Of a stretch of 64,000 nt of DNA, positions 27,320-34,979 are shown one piece after another. The stretch is from Acidobacteriota bacterium (GTDB lineage: Bacteria; Acidobacteriota; Terriglobia; 2-12-FULL-54-10): the NCBI GenBank assembly GCA_016191085.1, contig JACPPJ010000015.1, forward strand, positions 1 to 64,000. Reading direction: 5' to 3'. Each line of letters begins with the position of its first letter. The stretch's first letter is position 1. The position numbers and the translations under genes are program-made. The notes under the pieces were generated by a model. It had not been told where the DNA came from. It saw only the letters and a program-made list of their open reading frames with translations, and searched no databases.

Positions 27320-27961
27320 ATGCACGTCCCACACGACATGGAGGCAACCCTCGCGGCACCGGATGTGGTGGTCAGGTCTCGTCCGGCAACGGACTCGGAC
27401 TGGGAAACCAATTTGGTCAGGAATTGTCAAAAGGGGGACCCTGAGGCGTTCCGTTTATTGGTCGAGCGTTACCAACGACGAGTCTTCTCCATCGCTCATT
27501 CGCTGGTGCGTCTCCGCGCAGATGTGGAAGATATCGCGCAGCAGGTGTTTACGAAGGTCTACTTTGCAATCGAACACTTTGATTTCCGTTGCGCTTTGAT
27601 CACATGGATTTACCGAATCACGGTGAACGAATGTTACGACCATCTGCGCCGCAATCGGTCCCGCAGAACGGTTTGCGTTTCAGAGATTTCAGAAGCTGAC
27701 TTCCACAAGCTCGAGCGGGCGCCAACGCTGGAGCTCTCGCCCGACCGGCAAGCGGAGTTGGGGCAGATCGTCACCATGCTGCTTGAGAAAGTGACGCCGG
27801 ACGAGCGTGTATTGTTGTTAATGAAGGAAGTGGAAGGCTACTCCATACAGGATCTGGCACGTCTTTTCGGCTGGAATCAGAATACGGTCAAGGTGAAGTT
27901 GTTCCGCGCGCGGCGCCGTCTAGCCCAAGTGGCCCGCAAGAAGCTCCCGCAGGCGAGGTGA
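27320..27961 (+). CDS. ECF-type RNA polymerase sigma factor (RpoE-like)
   Basis: 213 residues from the ATG at 27320, preceded by GGAAAG; longer in-frame starts add about 76 residues with no family character. Region 2 is seen as KGDPEAFRLLVERYQRRVFS and DVEDIAQQVFTKVY; region 4 as LLMKEVEGYSIQDLARLFGW followed by NTVKVKLFRARRRL. It overlaps the anti-sigma gene by GTGA, and the third gene encodes an LTXXQ protein. This is the usual arrangement of an extracytoplasmic stress circuit in which the sigma factor controls its own operon. Confidence 0.92.
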   Translation: MHVPHDMEATLAAPDVVVRSRPATDSDWETNLVRNCQKGDPEAFRLLVERYQRRVFSIAHSLVRLRADVEDIAQQVFTKVYFAIEHFDFRCALITWIYRITVNECYDHLRRNRSRRTVCVSEISEADFHKLERAPTLELSPDRQAELGQIVTMLLEKVTPDERVLLLMKEVEGYSIQDLARLFGWNQNTVKVKLFRARRRLAQVARKKLPQAR

Positions 27962-28434
27962 ACACAATGGGCATGATGCAACAACATGTGAACGCGGGTA
28001 TAGAAGAATATTTGTCCGGCGAATTGGACGTCCACGAGCTCCGAGATTTCAGGCGGCACCTCAAAGAGTGCCCGTCCTGCGCACGCGCTGTGCGCGAAGC
28101 AGAAGATACTCAGTCCTGCATGCAATGGCTGCAGCCGCTGGAGGCGCCTCCTGCTCCTGGGCCGGACTTTTACTTCAAAATCCAGAGTTCGATCCAGAGA
28201 AACTCCGGCGCTGGATGTCTAGGCAGTTTTGCGTTAGCATTTCGCGGTCTGCGCGTTGCATACCCACTGATTTTCTTGGCAGCGGGCTTGTTAATTTCAT
28301 TATGGACCTTCACTACTCAGACGGAATGGGGAGAATACGGCGTTTTGGACATCCCTCCCGCGCGCTTTTCGACCGCAATCACTACGGAAGCACGGCGTGA
28401 TTTGGTGATGGTGAGTCTGGTGGATGAGGACTAA
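27958..28434 (+). CDS. Anti-sigma factor with zinc-finger (zf-HC2) domain
   Basis: 158 residues from a GTG overlapping the sigma gene stop. The N-terminal anti-sigma domain has the HLKECPSCARAV motif (HxxxCxxC, residues 34-41) preceded by an acidic helix (EEYLSGELD). One membrane helix lies near residues 101-118 (LIFLAAGLLISLWTF), leaving a short periplasmic tail. It should hold the upstream sigma factor inactive until a cell-envelope signal acts. The gene pair and overlap make the assignment strong even though the periplasmic part is not recognisable. Confidence 0.85.
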   Translation: MNTMGMMQQHVNAGIEEYLSGELDVHELRDFRRHLKECPSCARAVREAEDTQSCMQWLQPLEAPPAPGPDFYFKIQSSIQRNSGAGCLGSFALAFRGLRVAYPLIFLAAGLLISLWTFTTQTEWGEYGVLDIPPARFSTAITTEARRDLVMVSLVDED

Positions 28435-28440
28435 AACGGC

Positions 28441-28833
28441 ATGAGTGAGACAATGCCCACGGACCGCAAGAGGGCAACACTCTATGTGGCGCTGATTTTT
28501 CTCTGCGGCGCTTTGACTGGGTTTGCGGCCACTAACCTGTGGAAGAATTGGTGGCCCGGAAGCACTTCGGCTAATGCGGGAAAATCGCGTAGCGTCCAGC
28601 ACCGAGTCGAAAAATTCACGCGTGAGTTGGACCTGACGCCCGAACAGGCCCGGCAGCTCAATGACATCCTGGACGAGACTCATGCAAATTACCGCCGGCT
28701 CGAGCGGGAACAGGAAGGTATCCGCCAACAAGGCCGCGCCCGTATCCGCAGTATGCTCACCGAGGAGCAGAAGCCAAAGTATGAGCAACTTCTAGCCCGT
28801 CAGGAAGCTAATCGCCGGCGGCAGCGTAGATAG
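28441..28833 (+). CDS. Periplasmic LTXXQ/CpxP-like protein, membrane-tethered
   Basis: 130 residues: one N-terminal signal/anchor helix (ATLYVALIFLCGALTGFA), then an extended helical region with two LTxxQ-type motifs, ELDLTPEQARQL (near residue 62) and SMLTEEQKPKYEQLL. Proteins of this kind (Spy, CpxP, CnrX and heavy-metal-resistance types) sense or chaperone in the periplasm. It lies 6 nt after the anti-sigma gene and is most likely the sensor or effector of that circuit. A very basic C terminus (RRRQRR) is unusual. Confidence 0.75.
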   Translation: MSETMPTDRKRATLYVALIFLCGALTGFAATNLWKNWWPGSTSANAGKSRSVQHRVEKFTRELDLTPEQARQLNDILDETHANYRRLEREQEGIRQQGRARIRSMLTEEQKPKYEQLLARQEANRRRQRR

Positions 28834-28914
28834 CCTGTCCGGCTCACCCCATTTTGACCCCTGTTGCAATCTTGAGCTACACTTCAAATGACCCGAGCAA
28901 CGGGTTTCTTACCT

Positions 28915-29382
28915 ATGCCTTCCATATTGCACGATATTGCGGATACCGCTTTGACGCTTGCAGCCGGGTTCAAAGTTACGCTGAAGAACTTGTTTCGGCC
29001 CACTGTTACAGAGGATTACCCGAGCGAACCGCCTCGCTTCGAGCAGCGATTTCGCGGTTTACACATCCTGCAACGAGATGAGAGCGGACTGGAAAAATGC
29101 GTGGCTTGTTTCCTGTGCGCAGCGGCATGTCCATCTAATTGCATTTATATTGAAGCCGCGGAGAACACCTCCGAAAATCGGATCAGCGCTGGAGAGCGTT
29201 ACGCGGCCGTCTACAATATTGACTACAACCGTTGCATCTTCTGCGGATATTGTGTCGAAGCCTGCCCAACGGACGCCATTACCCACGGCCACGGATTCGA
29301 ACTGGCCACTTACAACGTTACGGAACTTATTTACCGCAAGGAACAACTGCTCGCGTCACCTGCTAGCCCGGCCCAGTTTTAG
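28915..29382 (+). CDS. nuoI: NADH-quinone oxidoreductase subunit I-like ferredoxin, away from other nuo genes
   Basis: 155 residues from the ATG at 28915. Two [4Fe-4S] motifs, CVACFLCAAACP and CIFCGYCVEACP, each followed by typical NuoI sequence (YIEAAENTSENRISAGERYA; TDAITHGHGFELA). The short N-terminal amphipathic segment is also NuoI-like. No other complex I gene is within the window, although NuoI normally sits in the nuo operon. It could be a second copy used with another complex I or a related dehydrogenase. An 81-nt gap separates it from the LTXXQ gene on the same strand. Confidence 0.88.
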   Translation: MPSILHDIADTALTLAAGFKVTLKNLFRPTVTEDYPSEPPRFEQRFRGLHILQRDESGLEKCVACFLCAAACPSNCIYIEAAENTSENRISAGERYAAVYNIDYNRCIFCGYCVEACPTDAITHGHGFELATYNVTELIYRKEQLLASPASPAQF

Positions 29383-29442
29383 TGAGAGCCCCCCGCCGCG
29401 CTGTACTGAGATACTCTGCTTGATCGCGAATAGGCTGCATAC

Positions 29443-29454
29443 GAACCGCGGTTC
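29443..29454. promoter_or_regulatory. 12-bp perfect palindrome in the nuoI downstream spacer
   Basis: GAACCGCGGTTC is a perfect inverted repeat within a 257-nt spacer. It could be an operator or be accidental; there is no T-run, so it is not a typical terminator. Confidence 0.25.
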
Positions 29455-29639
29455 ATAACCAGCGGTCAGCAGTTCTTGGCGTCTGCCTTCAGTCCCGCCG
29501 TTACCGCCGTATTGGTTTGCAAATATTACCGAGTTGTGTTAGCGTGTTGTTGTAGCGTTTTGCACATCTTACCTGGCTGGCGCTGGGCAAAGGTACATCC
29601 TAACAGTAGCTCAAGTCCAGTCATGACAAGCGGTTACAA

Positions 29640-29912
29640 ATGAAATTTCAGAAAAAGGATATAAAACAGGCTACAAAACCTGCATCCATAGGAGGAAAAG
29701 CTAAACTTCCCATCAACACATTGCACGGCCGTGCTGTGCAAGTGTCCGTGGATGAGCGAGTCTCGGACTTGGTGCGCCGCTACCCTGCCTTAACGAACGC
29801 TATTGGGCCAATGTTTCTTGAAGGAAAGAAGCGCATCCGGGATTTTCCCGCAGAAGAACAAATGCGGCTTCTCCGGATGGTCTATGCCTTGAAGAAGGCG
29901 GCCGCTGGCTAG
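29640..29912 (+). CDS. Small hypothetical protein
   Basis: 90 residues. The basic N terminus is followed by VSVDERVSDLVRRYPALTNA, which faintly recalls the DUF1858 fold found in small redox-linked proteins, but no Cys is present. It ends in a helical segment (EEQMRLLRMVYALKKAA). No operon partner on either side. Family not assigned. Confidence 0.5.
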   Translation: MKFQKKDIKQATKPASIGGKAKLPINTLHGRAVQVSVDERVSDLVRRYPALTNAIGPMFLEGKKRIRDFPAEEQMRLLRMVYALKKAAAG

Positions 29913-30052
29913 TGAATTCGTGGCTGGAACTGGCGGGCATTGGCCGCATCGCGGGCTGCGGCGTTAGGATATTGTCCCGACAGAAGTTGTAGCCTTTTCG
30001 CCTGCAACGCATGCCACTGCTCCTCGGCGGACTTCAGCGTCAGTCTCCTCAT
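29909..30052 (-). CDS. Possible small basic protein
   Basis: 47 codons starting MRRLTLKSAEEQWHALQAKR, highly charged and helical, converging with the 90-residue gene (4-nt overlap of ends). No clear ribosome binding site and no family. The rest of the 396-nt spacer 29913-30308 shows nothing else I can name, apart from the expected promoter of ccdA. Confidence 0.25.
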   Translation of the reverse strand: MRRLTLKSAEEQWHALQAKRLQLLSGQYPNAAARDAANARQFQPRIH

Positions 30053-30308
30053 AAGCGAAATCGAGAAGCGCGCAATCACCGGGCGGTAATTCTCAGAATG
30101 TTCTTGTTGGGGTGTTTTGTACGTTGCATGCTGCATGGCGGGAAGGAAGAGCAGGTGCAGGTTTCAGGCGGAGCCAAACTGGTAATCGCATCAATCTTTC
30201 AAATTTGTGCAGCTTTTTCGGTGTGCGCGAATCTATATTAGAGTGGCAAGAGCGGTTGCACTCTCTCAAAATGCCAGTGGTGAAGCGATGACCAAAAGGA
30301 AGTGATGT

Positions 30309-31031
30309 ATGGGTAGTGTTTCGATAGCGGCGGCGTTTACGGCAGGACTGGTTTCATTCCTCTCTCCTTGCGTGCTGCCACTGGTTCCCGGCTACATCTC
30401 GCTGGTCTCGGGCGCCAGCGTAGATGAGTTGAAATCCGAAGCCAACACAAGAGTGCTCGGGAAGGTTCTGTTGCACTCGATACTTTTCATCCTGGGCTTT
30501 TCCGTCGTTTTCATTTCGCTGGGAGCATCCGCGACGTGGCTGGGGCAGGTCCTGCTTTCGCGCATGTCGCTGCTCTATAAGATCGCCGGCTTAGTGATCA
30601 TCATCTTCGGCCTGCATCTGACAGGCTTGCTGAAAATCGGCATTCTCTATCGTGACAAGCGATTCCACACTGCGGGTAAACCCGCGAGTGCGGCTGGCGC
30701 GTTTCTCATCGGGTTCGCGTTTGCTTTTGGCTGGACGCCGTGTATCGGGCCAATCCTCGCCGCCATCTTGAGCCTTGCCGCCAGCCAGGATACTATAGGC
30801 GCCGGGATCACGCTGCTGGCTTCGTATTCTTTGGGGCTGGCTGTTCCGTTCCTGCTGACGAGTTTGGGTATCAACAAATTCTTGAAATTCTACAATCGTT
30901 TCCGGACGCATCTGCACACGGTGGAAGTCTTCTCCGGAGTCGTGCTGATCGTGCTGGGCGCGATGATCTTCACAAATCAATTCACGCGCCTGGCGGGTTA
31001 CCTCGCTTTTCTGAACCGCTTCGCGCTGTAA
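30309..31031 (+). CDS. ccdA: Cytochrome c biogenesis protein CcdA
   Basis: 240-residue, six-helix membrane protein that moves reducing equivalents from cytoplasmic thioredoxin to periplasmic thiol proteins. The two redox Cys lie in conserved Pro contexts: FLSPCVLPLVPGY (Cys21) and FGWTPCIGPILA (Cys144), as in CcdA/DsbD. It is followed 37 nt later by a membrane-tethered thioredoxin, the usual partner. The many c-type cytochromes at 1-14 kb are the likely beneficiaries, since their heme-binding Cys must be kept reduced. Confidence 0.94.
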   Translation: MGSVSIAAAFTAGLVSFLSPCVLPLVPGYISLVSGASVDELKSEANTRVLGKVLLHSILFILGFSVVFISLGASATWLGQVLLSRMSLLYKIAGLVIIIFGLHLTGLLKIGILYRDKRFHTAGKPASAAGAFLIGFAFAFGWTPCIGPILAAILSLAASQDTIGAGITLLASYSLGLAVPFLLTSLGINKFLKFYNRFRTHLHTVEVFSGVVLIVLGAMIFTNQFTRLAGYLAFLNRFAL

Positions 31032-31068
31032 AGCTGATTTGGGTGCGCCCTTAGCTTAGGAGGATGGA

Positions 31069-31710
31069 GTGGGCCGGTATATTTTGGCGATCGGATTGTT
31101 ATTAGCGGCGCTGGCCGTTGGATCGACTCTGATGCAGCAGCGTACGCGTTCTAGCGCATCTCCCGCTACCAGCGCTGCACGTCCGCCTGCCGTTCCGGCT
31201 CTTCGGGGCAAGCCCGCTCCCAATTTCGAATTACCAGACTTGAAGGGATCGAAGGGCAGTGCCGCCGATTTCAAAAACAAGGTTCTGCTGGTGAATTTTT
31301 GGGCAACGTGGTGCGCTCCTTGTATTGTCGAGATCCCCTGGTTCGTCGAATTCCAGCAGAAATACGGTCCTCAGGGACTGCAGGTCATCGGCATCTCTCT
31401 CGATGAGACCGGCTCGAAAGATGTGCAGCTATTCGTTGAAAAGTACAAGATGGCGTATCCAGTGCTGATGGGCGATGAGAGCACGGCTGAACTGTTCGGC
31501 GGGATTTTGGGGCTGCCGACCACGTTTATCGTGGATCGCGACGGAAAGTACTACTCCATGCACCGCGGACTGGTGAATCGTGAGGCGCTAGAGGAAGAAC
31601 TGCAAACCGTGCTCGGGACACCCAGTCAAAGCGCTCCCGCGGCCACAGAAAAACCGCCTGCCAGCAGTGCGCCCGCGCCCGCCCCCCGCGCGGATACCAC
31701 GAAGAGCTAA
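31069..31710 (+). CDS. Membrane-tethered thioredoxin-like protein (ResA/TlpA type)
   Basis: 213 residues from the GTG at 31069, five nt after AGGAGG. An N-terminal helix (residues 4-20) serves as signal anchor, followed by an Ala/Pro-rich linker. The thioredoxin fold has WATWCAPCIVEIP with Cys82 and Cys85, and the cis-Pro motif GLPTTFIVDRDG. An unusual C-terminal tail of about 35 residues is Ala/Pro-rich (PPASSAPAPAPRADTTKS). Working with the adjacent CcdA, it probably reduces apocytochrome c thiols. Confidence 0.88.
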   Translation: MGRYILAIGLLLAALAVGSTLMQQRTRSSASPATSAARPPAVPALRGKPAPNFELPDLKGSKGSAADFKNKVLLVNFWATWCAPCIVEIPWFVEFQQKYGPQGLQVIGISLDETGSKDVQLFVEKYKMAYPVLMGDESTAELFGGILGLPTTFIVDRDGKYYSMHRGLVNREALEEELQTVLGTPSQSAPAATEKPPASSAPAPAPRADTTKS

Positions 31711-31727
31711 TCGCGCCTCCACGGACC

Positions 31728-32873
31728 CTACTGCGCGTAGTAACCTTCCCTGGCGTGTACTGTCAGGTCCTTCTGTTTTGCCGTAACGCGGATTTTGCGA
31801 TAGCCGGGTCCGGGGTCGGGATCGGGGCTGTAGCCCAGACTGTACTGGTTTCGCAGCTCCTCCTGAATGATCGTATAGATCTGCTCGACGGTCTGCTTCT
31901 TAGACGCTTCAAAGACGCGTCCTCCGGTCTGCTTCGCCAGCTGTTCCAAGACTCTCTTGCCGTCTCGGCTACGTCCGCCGCCGCCCCAAGGACCTCCAGC
32001 GCCGCCGCCGGGCCCATACGCCATGTCATCCGAATACACGATGGAGTAAACCAGGGTGTCCGATCGCAGAGCGGCCTCGGCCGCGGTCTCTAACGAAACC
32101 TTGCTGGCATTGTCTACGCCATCGGAGAGGATGATGAGAGCCTTGCGACCGTGCTGCTTTCGCATCAATTCATCGGAACCAAGAAAAACGGCATCGTATA
32201 CTGCGGTGCCGGTGCCCGCAGTCCTCTGCGGAGGACGGTCTGGCCATGGCCGCCGCCCACCTCGCCTGCCGCCGGGCCAAGGCCATGTACCGCCGCCCGA
32301 CCCGGGCCATTGACCGGCATCGCCCGGCCATTGGCCGGGAGAACCGGGCCACTGCAAAGGCATCATGTGCGGCCAACCTCCACCACCCGTAGGGTGCAAC
32401 TGCGGAACGTGCAGCGTACGCAGCGCCGTCTCCAATTCTTTGCGCGACGACGTCAGATCCTGGAGCAGCTCCACCTCGCCCTCAAAGTGGATGACAAATG
32501 CCATGTCCTTGTCGCGCAGCATTTGATCCAAGAAGGCGTAACTGGCTTCGCGCTCCTCTTCGAGCACGCGCGCCTGACTCAGGCTGGTGTCCACCAGCAA
32601 ACCCAATGTCAACGGCAGGTCTGTCTCTTGTCCGAAATAACGAATGACCTGAGACCGGCCATTCTCTTCCAGTATGAAATCGTCTTTGGTGAGATTCCGA
32701 ACGATTTGCCCTTGCTTGTTGCGCACCGTTGCAAGGACGTTCACAACCTTGACATCTGTTGAGAAGGTGGGTTGTTGCGCTGGCAGCAGGGCGCACGAGA
32801 ACACGGCAACAGCCGCGAACGCTGGTAGCATCCACCAGCGTCCGCGGCCCTTAGCTAAACGGTCAAACCTCAT
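31728..32873 (-). CDS. Secreted VWFA-domain protein of the acidobacterial type
   Basis: 381 residues with a signal peptide (residues 15-32). A short domain, VVNVLATVRNKQGQIVRNL, leads into a von Willebrand A domain whose MIDAS motif is DTSLS (residues 95-99), with a later ILSDGVDN. Inserted in the domain, residues 165-210, is a low-complexity stretch with repeated WPG units (QWPGSPGQWPGDAGQWPG). The ending NQYSLGYSPDPDPGPGYRKI matches the acidobacterial VWFA-related family that is expanded in this phylum. Function unknown; binding or adhesion at the cell surface is assumed. Convergent with the thioredoxin gene. Confidence 0.85.
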   Translation of the reverse strand: MRFDRLAKGRGRWWMLPAFAAVAVFSCALLPAQQPTFSTDVKVVNVLATVRNKQGQIVRNLTKDDFILEENGRSQVIRYFGQETDLPLTLGLLVDTSLSQARVLEEEREASYAFLDQMLRDKDMAFVIHFEGEVELLQDLTSSRKELETALRTLHVPQLHPTGGGGWPHMMPLQWPGSPGQWPGDAGQWPGSGGGTWPWPGGRRGGRRPWPDRPPQRTAGTGTAVYDAVFLGSDELMRKQHGRKALIILSDGVDNASKVSLETAAEAALRSDTLVYSIVYSDDMAYGPGGGAGGPWGGGGRSRDGKRVLEQLAKQTGGRVFEASKKQTVEQIYTIIQEELRNQYSLGYSPDPDPGPGYRKIRVTAKQKDLTVHAREGYYAQ

Positions 32874-32886
32874 AGGACGTGAGCCC

Positions 32887-33020
32887 GTAAGGGCACGACT
32901 TCAGTCGTGCCGATCCGGCGATGCTCAGGAAGGGGTTTAGCCCCTGAGGAGCGTTCTGGACCTCAGCGGCTAAAGCGCGTAACATCTCGCACTCGGCACG
33001 GTTGAAACCGTGCCCTTCTA
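32887..33020. repeat. Dispersed palindromic repeat, GGCACGACTTCAGTCGTGCC type
   Basis: Contains the 20-bp palindrome at 32892-32911, a second hairpin around GGGTTTAGCCCC, the string CCTCAGCGGCTAAAGC, and a closing arm GGCACGGTTGAAACCGTGCC. The same set of words recurs at 58767-58900, so this is a repeat family and not a gene-specific terminator. Confidence 0.7.
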
Positions 33021-33045
33021 GTGTCGAAACTGGTCGCAACAACTT

Positions 33046-34143
33046 CTATTCGAAGTTCGTTGCCCTGCGTTTCAATTGCGGTCTGGGCGATTCATAGTTG
33101 CGATCGGACCAGCGTTCCCCGCCTCGCGCGTTGGAGATGTACGCGGGGACTATCAGCGGCTCCTCGAGACGGAACGTCAAAACTGTCTCGGACGGGAACG
33201 AAATCTTCGGAGCGCCCTGCGCAGCGCGCGCCACGCCGCCCGCGCCCGCACCTGCCATGGCGCCAATAGCAGCGCCCTTACTGCCGCCCGCGATGCCACC
33301 AATGACAGCGCCGAGTCCAGCACCAGTACCGACTGTCGCGGCCGTTCCCTTGCCGCGGCCGCCGCCGGACTGATTGTACTGATCCGTTCTCAGCGAATAG
33401 ACCTCGCCGTTCGCAAACAGCTTACTGAGTTCAAGCGTAAGTTCGGGGTGTCCGGTGTACTTGCCGGCCTTCGATGCCTCTACCACGCGGCCTTCCACAT
33501 CGAGCCCGGCGGGGATCACCACCTCACCGTCCGCCCTGATGGGCGCGTCGAGAGTGGCGCGGAACGTGTCGCCCACTCTGTTGTTGGATGAATCGAGCGA
33601 TTCCACCAGACGTACCGAGAGCACTGAACCAGCCGGGATAGTGTACTTCGTCGGCGCAGGCGGCGGGGGTGGAGGTAGAGTATCAACGGCCATGTGCAGA
33701 GCCGGCTCTGGCGCGGGAGGCGGCGCTACATAGACAGGCTCACTGCGCGGCGGAATTGCTCTGGCGGTTTGGACCGGACGCCGCGGTGTCGTGCGCCTGG
33801 GGGCGACAACGGCCTTCTCCTCAACTGGAGGCGGCGGAGCAGCTTCGGCGAGCGGCGACGCCACTGTTAAGTTGTTCGTCACCACTTTGACCCCCGCGAC
33901 ACCTGCCGCGTCGCGCGCAGCCAATTGCCGCGCCGCCTCGCTGCCCACTTGCCCATTTAGCGTGATCACGCCACCGGCGTTGTCCACGGTAACCTCGCCA
34001 TCAATTGCGGAGTTATTTCGAATCTGAGTTTGCACTTTGTAGGCGATCTGATGATCGTCAGGCTTGCTAGCACAACCGATGCCCGCGGCAACAGCCACCA
34101 GAACGATAGCAACTACGACAATGTGAGCTTTATGTCGAAACAT
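33046..34143 (-). CDS. Lipoprotein with BON domain, Pro-rich linker and glycine zipper
   Basis: 365 residues. The signal peptide ends in a lipobox (AAGIGC, Cys24). A BON domain follows (YKVQTQIRNNSAIDGEVTV, then GVITLNGQVGSEAARQLA; residues 33-95). A Pro-rich linker (residues 100-165) leads to a beta-rich domain, KYTIPAGSVLSVRLVESLD. A Gly/Ala-rich zipper (GAVIGGIAGGSKGAAIGAMA, near residue 290) may insert into the membrane. BON proteins bind phospholipid and stabilise the outer membrane; attachment to the envelope is likely here. The gene is followed by the repeat at 32.9 kb. Confidence 0.8.
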   Translation of the reverse strand: MFRHKAHIVVVAIVLVAVAAGIGCASKPDDHQIAYKVQTQIRNNSAIDGEVTVDNAGGVITLNGQVGSEAARQLAARDAAGVAGVKVVTNNLTVASPLAEAAPPPPVEEKAVVAPRRTTPRRPVQTARAIPPRSEPVYVAPPPAPEPALHMAVDTLPPPPPPAPTKYTIPAGSVLSVRLVESLDSSNNRVGDTFRATLDAPIRADGEVVIPAGLDVEGRVVEASKAGKYTGHPELTLELSKLFANGEVYSLRTDQYNQSGGGRGKGTAATVGTGAGLGAVIGGIAGGSKGAAIGAMAGAGAGGVARAAQGAPKISFPSETVLTFRLEEPLIVPAYISNARGGERWSDRNYESPRPQLKRRATNFE

Positions 34144-34156
34144 TGAATGTCTCCCT

Positions 34157-34245
34157 CTACCCCGCGCCGCGTCAGAAGAATGCGTCCCCCGGTTTACCGG
34201 GGGACGAGCGCGGCGCGGGGTTTCGAACCCAGGGGCGACGCCCCT
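34157..34245. repeat. Strong nested palindromes between BON and Spy-like genes
   Basis: Outer arms CCCCGCGCCGCG and CGCGGCGCGGGG enclose the hairpin GTCCCCCGGTTTACCGGGGG, followed by AGGGGCGACGCCCCT (34231-34245). It lies in the 125-nt spacer downstream of the Spy-like gene and could stop its transcription. No T-run follows, so a dispersed repeat is equally possible. Confidence 0.5.
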
Positions 34246-34268
34246 ACAGTTCGGCGTGAAAGGCCTGA

Positions 34269-34811
34269 TTACCGGCCTCCATGATGCGGCCCTTGGCCAG
34301 GACCACCAGAGGCGCCCGGTCCGTCAAAGCCCATTGGACCGCCGCCGGGACCAAAACCTATCCCACCCATTCCACGCCCCCGGCCTCGCAGAGCGCCGAG
34401 CTTCTCTCGCTGATCGGGCGTGAGAATATTGTAGAACTGCGCTTCAGCGGTTGAGCGGGCGGCAGTGAGTTGCCCCATCAGAGTACCGATCTGAGTGGCA
34501 GTTTGGGTAATCGTATTCAAATCATTGTTCTGAATCGCCGTGCGCAAGGTTTGCCGTAGCGTCCTCATCTGGGTCATCAAGGGACCGGAGGTGTTGGCCG
34601 CGGTCGTAAAGAAATTAATGGCCTGCTGCTGCTGGTCCGATGTCAGGTTCAGCAGGGTTGTCAGCCGCTGTACGCGCCGCTCGATCATCTGTGCAGCATT
34701 GGGCCGCCCGCGACCCGGAGTCGGCGTAGGCGATGGTGTCGGCGTCTGCGCAACCAGCAACGTCGTGGCGAACGTGCAAATCAGCAGGAATGCTGTTATT
34801 GGTTTCTTCAT
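34269..34811 (-). CDS. Spy/CpxP-like periplasmic protein
   Basis: 180 residues with a signal peptide (residues 1-21), then a Thr/Pro tract (TPTPSPTPTPG). The helical core has NLTSDQQQQAINFF and a second motif YNILTPDQREKLGALRGRG, i.e. two LTxxQ-like sites as in Spy and CpxP. The C terminus is extremely Gly-rich (GPGGGPMGFDGPGASGGPGQ) and disordered. It probably acts as a periplasmic chaperone or stress sensor, like the protein at 28.4-28.8 kb, but it is not in a sigma-factor operon. Confidence 0.75.
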   Translation of the reverse strand: MKKPITAFLLICTFATTLLVAQTPTPSPTPTPGRGRPNAAQMIERRVQRLTTLLNLTSDQQQQAINFFTTAANTSGPLMTQMRTLRQTLRTAIQNNDLNTITQTATQIGTLMGQLTAARSTAEAQFYNILTPDQREKLGALRGRGRGMGGIGFGPGGGPMGFDGPGASGGPGQGPHHGGR

Positions 34812-34979
34812 TGGTGGGAAACTCTCCTTTTCCTTTGAGTCGAACTAGACGCGAATGGTTGCTCTGTAGAGCTGCTGAACGGCCCGTCTTCTGGGTGTCC
34901 TAACGAATCTCGCGTCATTGATGTAAACACGCCGGCGGGAGGAAAAGTTGCTGGATACGAAACGACAGAGAGAAGTTCT

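Noticed and set aside
32887-33020. Repeat cluster considered as a CRISPR array
   Set aside because: The repeated words are palindromes with no regular spacer length and no cas genes are nearby. I saw no CRISPR array anywhere in the window.
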